The translations under genes and the position numbers were made by a program. DNA of 64,000 nucleotides. Source: Actinopolyspora halophila DSM 43834. GTDB taxonomy: Bacteria; Actinomycetota; Actinomycetes; Mycobacteriales; Pseudonocardiaceae. The DNA lies in assembly GCF_000371785.1 (NCBI RefSeq), contig NZ_AQUI01000002.1:4575352-4639351 (forward strand), in the 5' to 3' direction. Shown here in pieces: positions 28,400-37,676 of the stretch (its first letter is position 1; every line of letters starts with the position of its first letter). The notes beneath the pieces are model-generated. The model searched no databases and was not told where the DNA came from. It saw only the letters and a program-made list of their open reading frames with translations.

Positions 28400-29908
28400 T
28401 CAGGTCAGGCCGAGTTGCGACGAGCAGGACGGCCAGGCGCCGTAGCCCCCGCGCTCATCGCGGACCTTGGTCGCGATCGCGATCTGCTGCTCCCGCGTCG
28501 CCTGGTGGGGGTAGGCGGCGTACTGATCGCCGTCGTAGGCGTTCCAGGTCGACTTGTCGAACTGGATGCCGCCGTAGTAGCCGTTCCCGGTGTTGATGTG
28601 CCAGTTGCCACCGGACTCGCACTCGGCCAGCTTGTCCCAGACACCGCTGTTCGGGGGCTCCTTGCCACCGATGCGGACGACCTTCGGCTCGGCTTCCTTG
28701 GCGACGCGCTCGTCGATGGACTCGCGTTTGACCTCGTCCCCGTTGTGCTTCGTCACGCGGAAGAAGACGATCTTCTCGCCTGCCTGGCCCTGCTTCTCGA
28801 CCTTGCGCTCGCCCTTGAGCATCGTGTCGTCCACGATCTCTTTGACCGGGGGTTCGATCGACTCGCGGACGTTGACCGTGGAAGTGCTGGTGCGGTCGAT
28901 CCGCACCTCGGCACCATCGGTGATCTTCTTGTCCCCGCCCGGGGTGACGTTGTCGTCACCGTCGACCTTGATGCCCTGCTGACGCAGCAGCTCGTCGACG
29001 GTCACCGCCGTGGTGGTCAGCCGGCGCGACTCCTTGCCGCCGTCGGCGATGCTGATCGACTTGGAGGTCTTGACCTCCAGGTTCATGCCGTCCTCGGGGA
29101 CCTGCGTGGTCCTCTTCGCCGACACCCAGGAACCGTCCGTGGGCACGCCGAGCTGCCGGAGCGCCTGTCCGACGGTCACCGAGCGAACCCATTCCTCGCG
29201 GGTCTCGCCGTCGACGGTGAGCTCGATCTTCCTGCCCTGGTCGAGGGTGATGGTCTCGCCCTGCGAGATCTTGGAATCGAGGGACGGACTCAGCGCGTCG
29301 TGCTTGTCGACCTCGATGCCCTCGTTCTCGAGGACCTCACCCACGGTCGAGTCGTAGGTGCTGACCTGGCGCTCCTGGCCGTCGACCTCGAGGGTGACGG
29401 ACTTGTCCATCGCGGCGGCGGCGCCACCGGTCCCTCCGATCGAGAGCACGACGGCGGCCACCGCGCTCTTGAGGAAACGGCGTTTCCAGGTGCTGATCGC
29501 CTCGGCGAGTTCGGGGGACGGCTCGTCGAGGTCCTCCTCCGCGCCCAGCGTCTCGGGCAGCGACAGCGGGGGCATGACCGTCGTCTCGGCGTTGAGCAAC
29601 CGGATGAGCTCGTCGACCTCGAGATCGGCATCGGCCATCAGGTCCTCGACGTCGGGGCCGAGGACCTCGTAGACGTCCTCAGGGGTGATGCTGAGAGTCC
29701 CCGAGGGGAGGCTCGGGTGGTCCTCCTGAGCCGGATAGGGCTGGTGGGTTCGGGTCTGCTCCTCTGGGCGTTCCAGCACACCGACCGCGGTGTGCGTTTC
29801 GGGCGCGACAGCGGGGGTGAACCAGTCGGTTCCGTCGAGCGAGTCACCCCAGTGGGCGGAGTGGTGATCGATCGAAGCGTTCCGACCGAAATAGCCGCGT
29901 TCGTTCAC
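28400..29908 (-). CDS. rpfB: Resuscitation-promoting factor RpfB-type, muralytic
   Basis: A 502-residue cell-wall hydrolase that stimulates growth from dormancy in the Rpf family. In order: a long acidic cytoplasmic N-terminus (about 140 residues), one membrane segment (FLKSAVAAVVLSIGGTGGAA), three DUF348 repeats, a G5 domain and a C-terminal Rpf lysozyme-like domain (WDKLAECESGGNWHINTGNG, with the catalytic Glu in ECESGGNW). The GTG at 29908 follows GGGAGG at 10 bases; the frame extends further but without support. It sits next to a second, short Rpf gene and near rsmA and tatD, as in mycobacteria. Confidence 0.94.
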   Translation of the reverse strand: MNERGYFGRNASIDHHSAHWGDSLDGTDWFTPAVAPETHTAVGVLERPEEQTRTHQPYPAQEDHPSLPSGTLSITPEDVYEVLGPDVEDLMADADLEVDELIRLLNAETTVMPPLSLPETLGAEEDLDEPSPELAEAISTWKRRFLKSAVAAVVLSIGGTGGAAAAMDKSVTLEVDGQERQVSTYDSTVGEVLENEGIEVDKHDALSPSLDSKISQGETITLDQGRKIELTVDGETREEWVRSVTVGQALRQLGVPTDGSWVSAKRTTQVPEDGMNLEVKTSKSISIADGGKESRRLTTTAVTVDELLRQQGIKVDGDDNVTPGGDKKITDGAEVRIDRTSTSTVNVRESIEPPVKEIVDDTMLKGERKVEKQGQAGEKIVFFRVTKHNGDEVKRESIDERVAKEAEPKVVRIGGKEPPNSGVWDKLAECESGGNWHINTGNGYYGGIQFDKSTWNAYDGDQYAAYPHQATREQQIAIATKVRDERGGYGAWPSCSSQLGLT

Positions 29909-30421
29909 AGGGTCGTTACCTCCCGAAGGCGGGAAGGCGCACCCGGCCAGGTTGGTTCGGCACGTCGAATCAACGTCCTGACCCCCTGCGGGCACGCAAC
30001 CTTCGTGCTTCGTGTCCGTATCCGACTCCCGTAGCCAGCGCCGCCATAGCCCACTGCCGCGTCCGCGTCCACTCTCGAACCCGGGCCGCGCCAGCGGAAC
30101 TACCCCGACGTACACCGGCGAAGACTGCGGGCGTAATCCATGACCGTCGTCATCGGTTTACGAGTTCGAGACTCTAGCGTGATGATCTGCGTGCTGCCAA
30201 GGATCACGAAATCGTTGTGATCCGAGTTACCGCGCCGAAAATCGGCATCCCTGCGCAAGTGGTATCGGGACACTCACCCGGACGAGTCCGAATACCGGCG
30301 CCGATCCGATTCCGCGCCCCATTACGCACAGATCTCGACACCAAGCGTGGCCGGTTCGATTGTTTTGATAACACTTTTTCGCGCCTTCGGGCGACGTTCC
30401 CCCGCGAAGCGCGAGCGGTCG
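29909..30421. promoter_or_regulatory. Long upstream region of rpfB
   Basis: A 513-base gap after the short rpf gene. It contains the inverted repeat GGATCAC-N9-GTGATCC at 30201-30223 and an AT-richer patch around 30350-30385. Actinobacterial rpf genes often carry a cyclic di-AMP riboswitch, but its core motifs could not be traced here. Confidence 0.35.
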
Positions 30422-30769
30422 TCACCGCGGAAGACCCAACTCGCGGGCACACGCCGGCCAGGCCCCGTAGTCCCCGTGCGCCTCGCGGAGCCCCCGCGCC
30501 ACGGTGATCTGCTCGGTCTTGGAGGCGCGGTGCGGGTACCGTGCGTACCGCTCGCCGCCGTAGGCCTCCCAGGTACCGCGCATGAACTGCAGCCCCCCGT
30601 AGTAGCCGTTCCCGGTGTTGATGTGCCAGTTTCCACCGGACTCGCACCGGGCCAGTCGCTCCCAGACACCGGTGCTCTCCCGGTGTTCCGCGGCGGCAGC
30701 CGCCGGTACGGCCGTGGTCGACATCGCCACGAGGACGATCGCGATACGAAGGACGCTCCGAGTTGTCAT
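30422..30769 (-). CDS. Short secreted resuscitation-promoting factor
   Basis: A 115-residue protein made of a signal peptide (SVLRIAIVLVAMSTTAVPAAAAA) and a single Rpf domain, so it is released or wall-associated rather than membrane-anchored. The domain is close to that of the neighbouring RpfB (RCESGGNWHINTGNGYYGGL versus ECESGGNWHINTGNGYYGGI) and keeps the catalytic Glu. The ATG at 30769 has GAGAGG 5 bases upstream; the frame is open 13 codons further. It probably arose by duplication of the RpfB catalytic domain, or from a common source; both would cleave peptidoglycan during growth resumption. Confidence 0.92.
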   Translation of the reverse strand: MTTRSVLRIAIVLVAMSTTAVPAAAAAEHRESTGVWERLARCESGGNWHINTGNGYYGGLQFMRGTWEAYGGERYARYPHRASKTEQITVARGLREAHGDYGAWPACARELGLPR

Positions 30770-31010
30770 GGCAACCTCTCCGCCGTGCTTCCGGGAGCGG
30801 AGAGCCAACCGCCGTCAGCCACCGTGACGGCGCGGTTCCCGAGGGAGTACCCAGTCGATCAAAACTCCGTACGCTGCGTTGATCGACCCACCGCTCGTTC
30901 CGACAGACCCTCCATCCCGGCTTCCACATTGGACGGTAGGAGCACACTGCCGCAGTGCAACTCGACGCACTCGTAACTGATCGTCTTTACCTGCGAAGCG
31001 TGATCAGTAC

Positions 31011-31856
31011 TCAGGAGCCCACTACACGATCGAGTTGGAACACTCGCTCGGCAGTGGTACACACGGCCACTGCCAGCTCCTCGACCGTTTCCCCACGCAG
31101 TTCGGCAAGGTCACGAACGGTGTAATTCACGCAGTAGGGCTCGTTGGGACGCCCGCGGAAGGGGTGCGGGGCGAGGAACGGAGCGTCCGTCTCCACCAGC
31201 ATCTGCCCGGCCGGAACCGACGCCGCGGCCTCCCGGAGCCCCCGCGCGTTCGCGTTGCGGAACGTCGCGGTCCCGGCGAAGGAGAGGATGTAGCCCGCAT
31301 CGACGCACCTGCGTGCGAACTCGGCGTCCCCGGAGAAGCAGTGGAAGATCACCGTCTCGGGAGCGCCCTCCTCCTCGAGGATGCGCACGATGTCCTCGTG
31401 CGCGTCCCGATCGTGGATCATCAACGGCTTACCCGTCTCCTTGGCCAGTCCGATGTGCCACCGGAAGGCCTCCTGCTGCGGTTCGGGCGGGGAGAAGTCC
31501 CAGTAGTAGTCCAACCCGGTCTCGCCCACCGCGACCACGCGCGGATCGCGCACGAGCTCCCGCAACGTTTTCCGCTCGGTCTCGCCGAAGTCCTTCGCGC
31601 GGGTCGGGTGCAGCGCCACGGCCGAGTGGACACGTTCGTCCCAGCCCGCGGCCTCGACCGTCCAGCGCGCCGAGTCGAGATCGTCGGCGACCGTCACCAC
31701 GCGGCCGATCCCGGCGGCCTCGGCGCGGTCCACCATGCTGTGGACCTCCTCGGCGCTCGACGCACCGCAGGCGTCGAGATGCGTGTGCGCGTCGACCACC
31801 GGAACCGACAGCGGTTCCGGTTCCGGAGGCGGTGTTCGCTTGTCGCCCTTGCTCAC
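31011..31856 (-). CDS. tatD: TatD-family metal-dependent hydrolase
   Basis: A 281-residue TIM-barrel hydrolase of the TatD DNase family. Metal ligands are visible: VVDAHTHLDACG (about residue 20-31), the Glu in AVGETGLDYYWDFS, His in LMIHDRDAHEDI and IFHCFSGD, and the Asp in VETDAPFLAPHPFRGRPNEP. The GTG start has GAGGG 8 bases upstream. It lies between metG and the Rpf genes, the same order as Rv1007c-Rv1009. In other bacteria TatD acts as a 3'-5' exonuclease; the substrate here is inferred. Confidence 0.94.
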   Translation of the reverse strand: MSKGDKRTPPPEPEPLSVPVVDAHTHLDACGASSAEEVHSMVDRAEAAGIGRVVTVADDLDSARWTVEAAGWDERVHSAVALHPTRAKDFGETERKTLRELVRDPRVVAVGETGLDYYWDFSPPEPQQEAFRWHIGLAKETGKPLMIHDRDAHEDIVRILEEEGAPETVIFHCFSGDAEFARRCVDAGYILSFAGTATFRNANARGLREAAASVPAGQMLVETDAPFLAPHPFRGRPNEPYCVNYTVRDLAELRGETVEELAVAVCTTAERVFQLDRVVGS

Positions 31857-32014
31857 TTCGATTTCCCTCGCAGACGTTCATCGGAACGGAGACAACCGCA
31901 CCCTTCACCGGGCCCCGTACCGGTGCCGGTGTGTCGACGACCGGCCTGGTGCTTCCGACACGGCAAGCGCCAGAACACACCCTGAGCAGCTCGCGCCGCC
32001 GCGGGCTCTCTCGT

Positions 32015-32125
32015 GGTGCTCTCGCGAGGACGGCCGGAGATGTTGTGTAGGCCGCTACTCGAGGTGCCCTCCAACGCAGCGAGGCGCCGACTCACGTGCC
32101 GGCTACCCGACCACCCACGCAAAGC
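32015..32125 (+). repeat. Dispersed intergenic repeat, copy C
   Basis: Shares CTCGCGAGGAC-GCC and GTTGTGTAGGCCGCTACTCG with copy A in the same orientation, and CTCCAACGC, GGCGCCGACTCACGTG and GGCTACCCGACCAC with the reverse complement of copy D. It lies between the metG stop and the tatD start. Confidence 0.75.
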
Positions 32126-32129
32126 TCTG

Positions 32130-33932
32130 TCACGAGTTGTCGGTGCGGAGCGGGGCCCAGTCCGGACCGGTCTCGGCCAGTCCGGGATCGAGCTTGCCGA
32201 ACAGCGGGGTCGGCTTGCTCAACGGCCTGCCCACCGGAACCGGCTTGGACTCCCAACTCGCCTGCTCGGTGGAGTAGTCGCCCGTCAGGATCGGGTAGGA
32301 GCGCTCGGCCACGTCCAGATCGGTCACGTCCTCCATCCGCGGTTGGGCCGCCCAGGTCCCGCTGCCGCCGAGCAGCTCGTGAACCCGCTGGGCCGAGTGC
32401 GGCAGGAACGGGGTGAGCAGCGTGTTGGCGTCCGAGACCACCTGCAGCGCGGTGTGCAGGATGGTGTCCCGCCGGTCCGGGTCGTCCTTGCGCTTCCAGG
32501 GCTCCTGCTCGGACAGGTACTTGTTGGCCGCCGTGACCACGCGCATGGCCTCGTGGGTGGCCGCGCGGAAACGGGACCGCCGCAGGTGACCCCCGACCAC
32601 GTCGAAGGCCCCGCGCGCCATGGTCTTCAGCTCCTCGTCCGCCTCCTGGGGAGCACGCGGCTGGGGAACGGCACCCACGTTCTTGGCCGCCAGGGAGACG
32701 GCGCGGTTGACCAGGTTCCCCCACTCGTTCGCGAGCTCGAAGTTGATCCGACGGACGAACTCCTCCCAGGTGAAGTCCACGTCGTGCGTCTCGGGACCCG
32801 CCGCCGAGATGAAGTAGCGCAACGCGTCCGGGCCGAACTCGCGCACGAAGTCGCGCACGTAGATCACGGTCCCCCGCGACGTGGAGAACTTCGAACCGGT
32901 CATGGTGAGGAACTCGCTGGAGGCGATCTCGGTGGGCAGGTTGAGCTCCCCGTACGGGCCCGTCGTGCCGCCCCGGTCGCCCGTGCCGTTGTGCCCCATC
33001 AGCAGGGTGGGCCAGATCTGGGCGTGGAAGGTGATGTTGTCCTTGCCCATGAAGTAGACCCGCAGGGCCTCCGGATCGTTCCACCAGGCACGCCACGCCT
33101 CCGGGTCGCCGGAACGGCGGGCCCATTCGACGCTGGCCGAGAAGTAGCCGATCACCGCGTCGAACCACACGTAGAGACGCTTCATCGACGGCTCGTCCCA
33201 GCCCTCGAGCGGGATCGGCACCCCCCAGTCCAAATCGCGGGTGATCGGCCTGGGGCGCATGTCCTCGACGAGGTTGCGCGTGAAGTTCAGCACGTTGGAG
33301 CGCCAGTCGGTGCGTGTGGACAACCACTTGCCCAGCGAGTCGGTGAACGCGGGCAGGTCGAGGAACAGGTGCTCGGTCTCCACGAACTGTGGAGTCTCGC
33401 CGTTGATCCTGGACACGGGGTTGCGCAACTCGGCGGCGTCGATCTGGTTGCCGCAGTTGTCGCACTGGTCGCCACGTGCGCCGTCCTGATCGCAGATCGG
33501 GCAGGTTCCCTCGATGTAGCGATCCGGCAGGGTGCGACCCGTGGAGGGGCTCACCGCGCCCGTCGTGGTCCGCGGGACTATGTAGTTGTTGTGGTACAGC
33601 GCGCGGAAGATGTCCCGCACCACCGCGTAGTGGTTCCCCGTCGTGGTGCGGGTGTAGAGGTCGTAGCTGACCCCGAGCGAACGCATGTCCTCGGCGATCA
33701 CGCGGTGGTACTTGTCCACCAGCTCGCGCGGAGTGATCCCCTCCTTCTCGGCCTGCACCAGGATGGGGGTTCCGTGCTCGTCGCTTCCGGAGACCATGAG
33801 CACCTTGTTCCCGGACATTCGGTGGTACCGCGAGAAGACGTCCGAGGGGACACCGATTCCGGAGACGTGACCAATGTGCCGCGGCCCGTTGGTGTAGGGC
33901 CACGCCACGCCAGTAAGCACGGAGGTACTCAT
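32130..33932 (-). CDS. metG: Methionyl-tRNA synthetase
   Basis: A 600-residue class I synthetase charging tRNA-Met. It has the HIGH element PRHIGHVSG (about residues 17-25), a zinc-knuckle of four cysteines ([17 protein letters not shown], about 144-160), the signature [17 protein letters not shown], and a KMSKS-equivalent [10 protein letters not shown] near 345. The KMSKS motif is atypical (KFSTS). No C-terminal tRNA-binding EMAP domain is present. The ATG at 33932 follows a TAGGCT hexamer by 7 bases, so the mRNA is likely leaderless. No T-box was seen. Confidence 0.96.
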   Translation of the reverse strand: MSTSVLTGVAWPYTNGPRHIGHVSGIGVPSDVFSRYHRMSGNKVLMVSGSDEHGTPILVQAEKEGITPRELVDKYHRVIAEDMRSLGVSYDLYTRTTTGNHYAVVRDIFRALYHNNYIVPRTTTGAVSPSTGRTLPDRYIEGTCPICDQDGARGDQCDNCGNQIDAAELRNPVSRINGETPQFVETEHLFLDLPAFTDSLGKWLSTRTDWRSNVLNFTRNLVEDMRPRPITRDLDWGVPIPLEGWDEPSMKRLYVWFDAVIGYFSASVEWARRSGDPEAWRAWWNDPEALRVYFMGKDNITFHAQIWPTLLMGHNGTGDRGGTTGPYGELNLPTEIASSEFLTMTGSKFSTSRGTVIYVRDFVREFGPDALRYFISAAGPETHDVDFTWEEFVRRINFELANEWGNLVNRAVSLAAKNVGAVPQPRAPQEADEELKTMARGAFDVVGGHLRRSRFRAATHEAMRVVTAANKYLSEQEPWKRKDDPDRRDTILHTALQVVSDANTLLTPFLPHSAQRVHELLGGSGTWAAQPRMEDVTDLDVAERSYPILTGDYSTEQASWESKPVPVGRPLSKPTPLFGKLDPGLAETGPDWAPLRTDNS

Positions 33933-33945
33933 GGTTCACAGCCTA
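33933..33945 (-). promoter_or_regulatory. -10 element placing the metG start at +1 (leaderless)
   Basis: TAGGCT on the minus strand (33945-33940), then 7 bases, then ATG. No Shine-Dalgarno. Confidence 0.5.
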
Positions 33946-34039
33946 CGTACCCCGGCCCCAGGGCATCGAACGGGTTTGGGGAAGAGCGGGCACGCTCAGC
34001 GGCGCGAGTGCGCCGCACGCGATCACGGACTTCGGAGAG

Positions 34040-34125
34040 TGCGCGGGTTGGTTCGCGCGGCTGGTTGCTCGGCGGAACCTCTCGCGGCGGCGCCGACCGC
34101 GTAGGTGGAGGTAAGCGGCTTCGCC
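34040..34125 (+). repeat. Weak copy of the dispersed repeat with a hairpin
   Basis: Contains GGCGGAACCTC, GGCGCCGACCGCGTAGGTGG and GTAAGCGGCTTCGCCGCTTAC, a perfect hairpin; similar pieces occur near 14660, 39830 and 49980. Divergent from the good copies. Confidence 0.4.
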
Positions 34126-34181
34126 GCTTACCCGACGACCGACCCGACCGAGCGAGTACTCGCACGAACCGTGCGGCCTCT

Positions 34182-34193
34182 TAGACTGCGGAC
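34182..34193 (+). promoter_or_regulatory. -10 element placing the deoC start at +1 (leaderless)
   Basis: TAGACT at 34182-34187 is followed by 6 bases and then the ATG. No Shine-Dalgarno is present. Confidence 0.5.
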
Positions 34194-35189
34194 ATGGCCG
34201 ATTCGCCGTCACCGAGCCGAGCCAGAACCACGCCCGGCCCGGCCCGACTTCCTTCCGACCTCGCCGACGCGGCACGTGGTGGGGCCACCCTGGAACGCTT
34301 TCTGCACGGACTTCCCGGCGTGGACCGCGTCGGACTGGAGCAGCGCGCGGCTTCGCTGGCCACGCGCAGCGTCAAGAAGGACGCCAAGCTGCGTGCCGTG
34401 GACACCGCCATCGGCATGGTCGACCTCACGAGCCTCGAGGGGGCCGACACCGCGGGGAAGGTACGCGCTCTCGCGGCCAAGGCACGCAACCCCGATCCCC
34501 AGCACGCGGGGACTCCCCCCGTGGCCGCGCTGTGCGTGTACCCGGACCTGGTGGCCGACGCGGTCACCGGTCTGGGGGATTCCGGCCTCGGGGTGGCCTC
34601 GGTGGCCACAGCCTTCCCCTCCGGGCGGTCCACCCTGCGCGCCAAGCTGGCCGAGGTCGAACTCGCCGTGGAGTCGGGAGCCGACGAGGTCGACATGGTG
34701 ATCGACAGGGCGGCTTTCCTCTCCGGGCGGTACGCGCAGGTCTTCGACGAGATCAGGGAGGTAAGGGCCGCTTGCGGCGCGGCCCACCTCAAGGTGATCC
34801 TGGAAACCGGGGAGCTCGGCACCTACGACAACGTGCGCCGGGCGAGCTGGCTGGCCCTGCTCGCCGGTGCGGACTTCGTCAAGACCTCCACGGGTAAGGT
34901 CGCCCCGGCCGCGACGCTGCCGGTCACCCACGTGCTGCTGCAGGCGGTGCGGGACTGGCGTGAACGCACCGGACAGCTGCGCGGGGTCAAACCAGCGGGC
35001 GGCATCCGCACCACGAAGGACGCGATCCGTTACCTCGTCGCGGTGCACGAGGTGGCCGGCCCCGAGTGGTTGAGTCCCCTGCTTTTCCGGTTCGGCGCGT
35101 CCGGCCTGCTCAACGACCTGCTGATGCAGCGGAGAACGCAACTCGACGGCCACTACAGTGGCCCCGACTACGTGGCGGTGGATCTGTGA
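34194..35189 (+). CDS. deoC: Deoxyribose-phosphate aldolase
   Basis: A 331-residue class I aldolase: 2-deoxyribose-5-phosphate to acetaldehyde + glyceraldehyde-3-phosphate. The Schiff-base lysine is in ADFVKTSTGK near residue 229, and VKPAGGIRTTKDA follows. AALCVYPDLV and VDMVIDRAAFLSG are typical. It is longer than bacterial DeoC (about 220-260) because of an N-terminal extension of about 75 residues. The gene overlaps the next one by GTGA, so it is translationally coupled to an aldehyde dehydrogenase that could remove the acetaldehyde. deoA and cdd lie 8 kb downstream on the other strand. Confidence 0.95.
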   Translation: MADSPSPSRARTTPGPARLPSDLADAARGGATLERFLHGLPGVDRVGLEQRAASLATRSVKKDAKLRAVDTAIGMVDLTSLEGADTAGKVRALAAKARNPDPQHAGTPPVAALCVYPDLVADAVTGLGDSGLGVASVATAFPSGRSTLRAKLAEVELAVESGADEVDMVIDRAAFLSGRYAQVFDEIREVRAACGAAHLKVILETGELGTYDNVRRASWLALLAGADFVKTSTGKVAPAATLPVTHVLLQAVRDWRERTGQLRGVKPAGGIRTTKDAIRYLVAVHEVAGPEWLSPLLFRFGASGLLNDLLMQRRTQLDGHYSGPDYVAVDL

Positions 35190-36634
35190 CGGAGCCGAGT
35201 TCTGACCCCTGGGGCTACGTCCCCGCCCTCGAATCCGCGGAACACGCCCGGCTGCGGGACGAGTACCGACTGTTCGTCGGTGGCTCGTTCTCCGACGGCT
35301 CGGGCGAGCCGACCACCGGTGTGAATCCGGCTACCGCGGAACGACTCGCCGGAGTGCCGACGACAACCGAAGCCGATGTGGACCGGGCCGTCGCCGCCGC
35401 GGAGGAGGCCTTCCACGACCGCTGGAGCCGCCTGACTGGCACCGAACGGGCCAAGTACCTGTTCCGCCTGGGCAGGCTGCTCCAGGAACGCACCCGCGAA
35501 CTCGCGGTGCTGGAAACCCTCGACAGCGGGAAGCCGGTGAAGCAGGCCGGTGATTTCGACCTGCCCAACGCGGCCGCGTACTTCCTGTACTACGCGGGCT
35601 GGGCCGACAAACTGGACTACGCGGGTTTCGGCCCCGCTCCGGAACCGCTCGGCGTTTCCGGGCAGGTACTGGCGTGGAACTTCCCGCTGCTGACACTGGC
35701 CTGCCAGGTCGCTCCCGCACTGGCCTGCGGGAACACCGTGGTGGTCAAACCGGCCGAAACCACCCCGCTCAGCGCGTTGGTCTTCGCCGAGATCTGCGAA
35801 CAGGCGGGGCTTCCGGCGGGTGTGGTCAACGTGATCACCGGCGGGGCCGGGATCGGCGACAGGCTGCTCACCCATCCCGACGTGGCCAAACCGGTCTTCA
35901 CCGGGTCCACCGAGGTCGGCAAGCGGATCCAGCACCGGCTGGCCGGGACGGGCAAGCGCCCCACGCTGGCGCTGGGCGGCAACGGCACGAACATCGTCTT
36001 CGCCGACGCGGCCCAGGAGCAGGCCGTTCAGGGCGTGGTCGACGGTGCTTTCTTCAACCAGGGCAACGTCTGCGGAGCCGGGTCGAGACTCCTGGTCGAG
36101 GAGTCGATCGCCGCGGAATTCGTGGAGCGGGTGCGGGACCGGGTGCGCAGCCTGCGGGTGGGGGATCCGCTGGACCGCAACACCGATGTGGGGGCCCTCA
36201 ACTCCGCGGCCGAGCTGGACCGGATCACCAGGCTCGTCGAGGCGGGTGAGGCCGAGGGGGCCGAGAAGTGGACCAGCCCCTGTGCGCTGCCCGGGCGTGG
36301 CTACTTCGTCGCGCCCACCGTCTTCTCCGGGGTACAGCAGTCGATGCGCCTGGCCGGGGAGGAGATTTTCGGACCGGTGCTGTCCGTGCTGACGTTCCGC
36401 ACGCCGCAGGAGGCCGTCGGCAAGGCCGACAACACGCCGTACGGTCTGACGGCCGGGGTGTGGACCGAGAAGGGCTCCCGCGCGCTGTGGACGGCACGTC
36501 AGCTGCGCACTGGTGTGGTCTGGGCGAACGCGTTCAACGGATTCGATCCCACGGCCCCGTTCGGCGGTAACCGCGAATCGGGCTCCGCCCGCACGGGCGG
36601 ACAAGCGGGTCTGGAGGCTTACCTCGATGTCTGA
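35186..36634 (+). CDS. Aldehyde dehydrogenase, first half of a split ALDH16-like pair
   Basis: A 482-residue aldehyde dehydrogenase. It has the NAD site (VLAWNFP, VVVKPAETTP, FTGSTEVGKRI) and the catalytic cysteine in GVVDGAFFNQGNVCGAGSRL, a segment close to ALDH16 enzymes. The general-base glutamate of the usual LELGGK motif is replaced: here it is LALGGNGTNIVF, so activity may be altered. The GTG start overlaps the deoC stop by four bases. It also overlaps the next gene by eight bases. Acetaldehyde from deoxyribose breakdown is the likely but unproven substrate. Confidence 0.88.
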   Translation: MTEPSSDPWGYVPALESAEHARLRDEYRLFVGGSFSDGSGEPTTGVNPATAERLAGVPTTTEADVDRAVAAAEEAFHDRWSRLTGTERAKYLFRLGRLLQERTRELAVLETLDSGKPVKQAGDFDLPNAAAYFLYYAGWADKLDYAGFGPAPEPLGVSGQVLAWNFPLLTLACQVAPALACGNTVVVKPAETTPLSALVFAEICEQAGLPAGVVNVITGGAGIGDRLLTHPDVAKPVFTGSTEVGKRIQHRLAGTGKRPTLALGGNGTNIVFADAAQEQAVQGVVDGAFFNQGNVCGAGSRLLVEESIAAEFVERVRDRVRSLRVGDPLDRNTDVGALNSAAELDRITRLVEAGEAEGAEKWTSPCALPGRGYFVAPTVFSGVQQSMRLAGEEIFGPVLSVLTFRTPQEAVGKADNTPYGLTAGVWTEKGSRALWTARQLRTGVVWANAFNGFDPTAPFGGNRESGSARTGGQAGLEAYLDV

Positions 36635-37520
36635 AGGCGAACAACCGGTGAGCGGACGGGAGCGGGTGACGGTGCCCAAAACCTACAAGCTCCACATCGG
36701 AGGGGCCTTTCCCAGGTCCGAGTCGGGCCGCGTCCGCGCCGTCGAGGACCCCGACGGCCGCTTCCTCGCGAACGCCGCCATGGCCTCGCGCAAGGATCTG
36801 CGCGACGCCGTGTCCGCCGCGCGGAAGGGGTTCGAGACCTGGTCCACGACGACCGCGCGGAATCGTGGCCAGGTGCTGTTCCGCGTCGCCGAGATGCTGG
36901 AGGACAGGCGCGATCAGTTCGCCGCCGTGGTCGCGGACTCCGAGGGGGTCTCCCGCGAACAGGCGGAAGCCACTGTGGACGGCGCTGTCGACCGGATCTT
37001 CTGGTACGCGGGCTGGACCGACAAGATCGGGACCGTGCTCGGCGGCGCGAACCAGGTGTCCGGGCCCTACACGTCCCATTCCGTGCCGGAGCCCCTCGGA
37101 GTGGTCGGCGTGCTCGCTCCCCGGCGCTCCTCGCTGCTCGGGCTGGTCAGCGTGCTCGCTCCGGTGATCGCGGTCGGCAACGGTGCGGTGGTCGTCGTCG
37201 ATCGCGAGCGACCGCTGCCCGCGGTGACGTTGTGCGAGGTGCTGGCCACCTCCGACGTGCCGGGCGGAGTCGTCAACGTGCTCACCGGTGATGCGGGCGA
37301 GCTGGCTCCGTGGTTGGCCTCGCACGCCGATGTGAACGCCCTGGACCCGACCGGGGCGCCGGAATCGCTCCGCGCCGAGCTGGAGCGCGACGCCTCGGGA
37401 ACGGCGAAACGGGTGTTCGACGCCCCCGCCGCGGAGCCGGACTGGAACCGCGATCCCGGGCTGCGTCGTATGCGCGCGTTCACCGGCCTGAAAACGGTGT
37501 GGCACCCCCTCGGGGCGTGA
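36627..37520 (+). CDS. Non-catalytic aldehyde dehydrogenase-like protein, second half of a split ALDH16-like pair
   Basis: A 297-residue protein resembling an aldehyde dehydrogenase N-terminal domain (YKLHIGGAFPRSESG, then VPEPLGVVGVLAPRRSSLLG) but without the catalytic cysteine domain. It ends MRAFTGLKTVWHPLGA, a type of ending seen in the truncated second domain of ALDH16 proteins. It overlaps the catalytic ALDH gene by eight bases, so both should be made together and probably assemble. It is not a random truncation: the reading frame is intact and the end is conserved-looking. A structural or regulatory role is inferred. Confidence 0.82.
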   Translation: MSEGEQPVSGRERVTVPKTYKLHIGGAFPRSESGRVRAVEDPDGRFLANAAMASRKDLRDAVSAARKGFETWSTTTARNRGQVLFRVAEMLEDRRDQFAAVVADSEGVSREQAEATVDGAVDRIFWYAGWTDKIGTVLGGANQVSGPYTSHSVPEPLGVVGVLAPRRSSLLGLVSVLAPVIAVGNGAVVVVDRERPLPAVTLCEVLATSDVPGGVVNVLTGDAGELAPWLASHADVNALDPTGAPESLRAELERDASGTAKRVFDAPAAEPDWNRDPGLRRMRAFTGLKTVWHPLGA

Positions 37521-37676
37521 TCACCGGCCCGCCGAGGCGCGGGAACCGGCACCGCCACGAGGGCTCGGGCCACGTGTTGGGAACGTTTCGTGTGTGGGGC
37601 CCTTGTGGCGTGAGCCGCTCACACCCATCCGAGCCACTCGCACCGCCGAGCGAACCCAGCCGCCGGCTCGGAGACA

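Noticed and set aside
29909-30421. Cyclic di-AMP (ydaO) riboswitch upstream of rpfB
   Set aside because: Expected from other actinobacteria, but the conserved core segments could not be matched on the minus strand; a covariance-model search would settle it.
32013-34184. 723-codon plus-strand frame opposite metG
   Set aside because: Antisense to a complete methionyl-tRNA synthetase and without ribosome site or domains.
33933-34193. T-box leader of metG
   Set aside because: No T-box sequence, and the -10 hexamer lies 7 bases from the ATG, leaving no leader.
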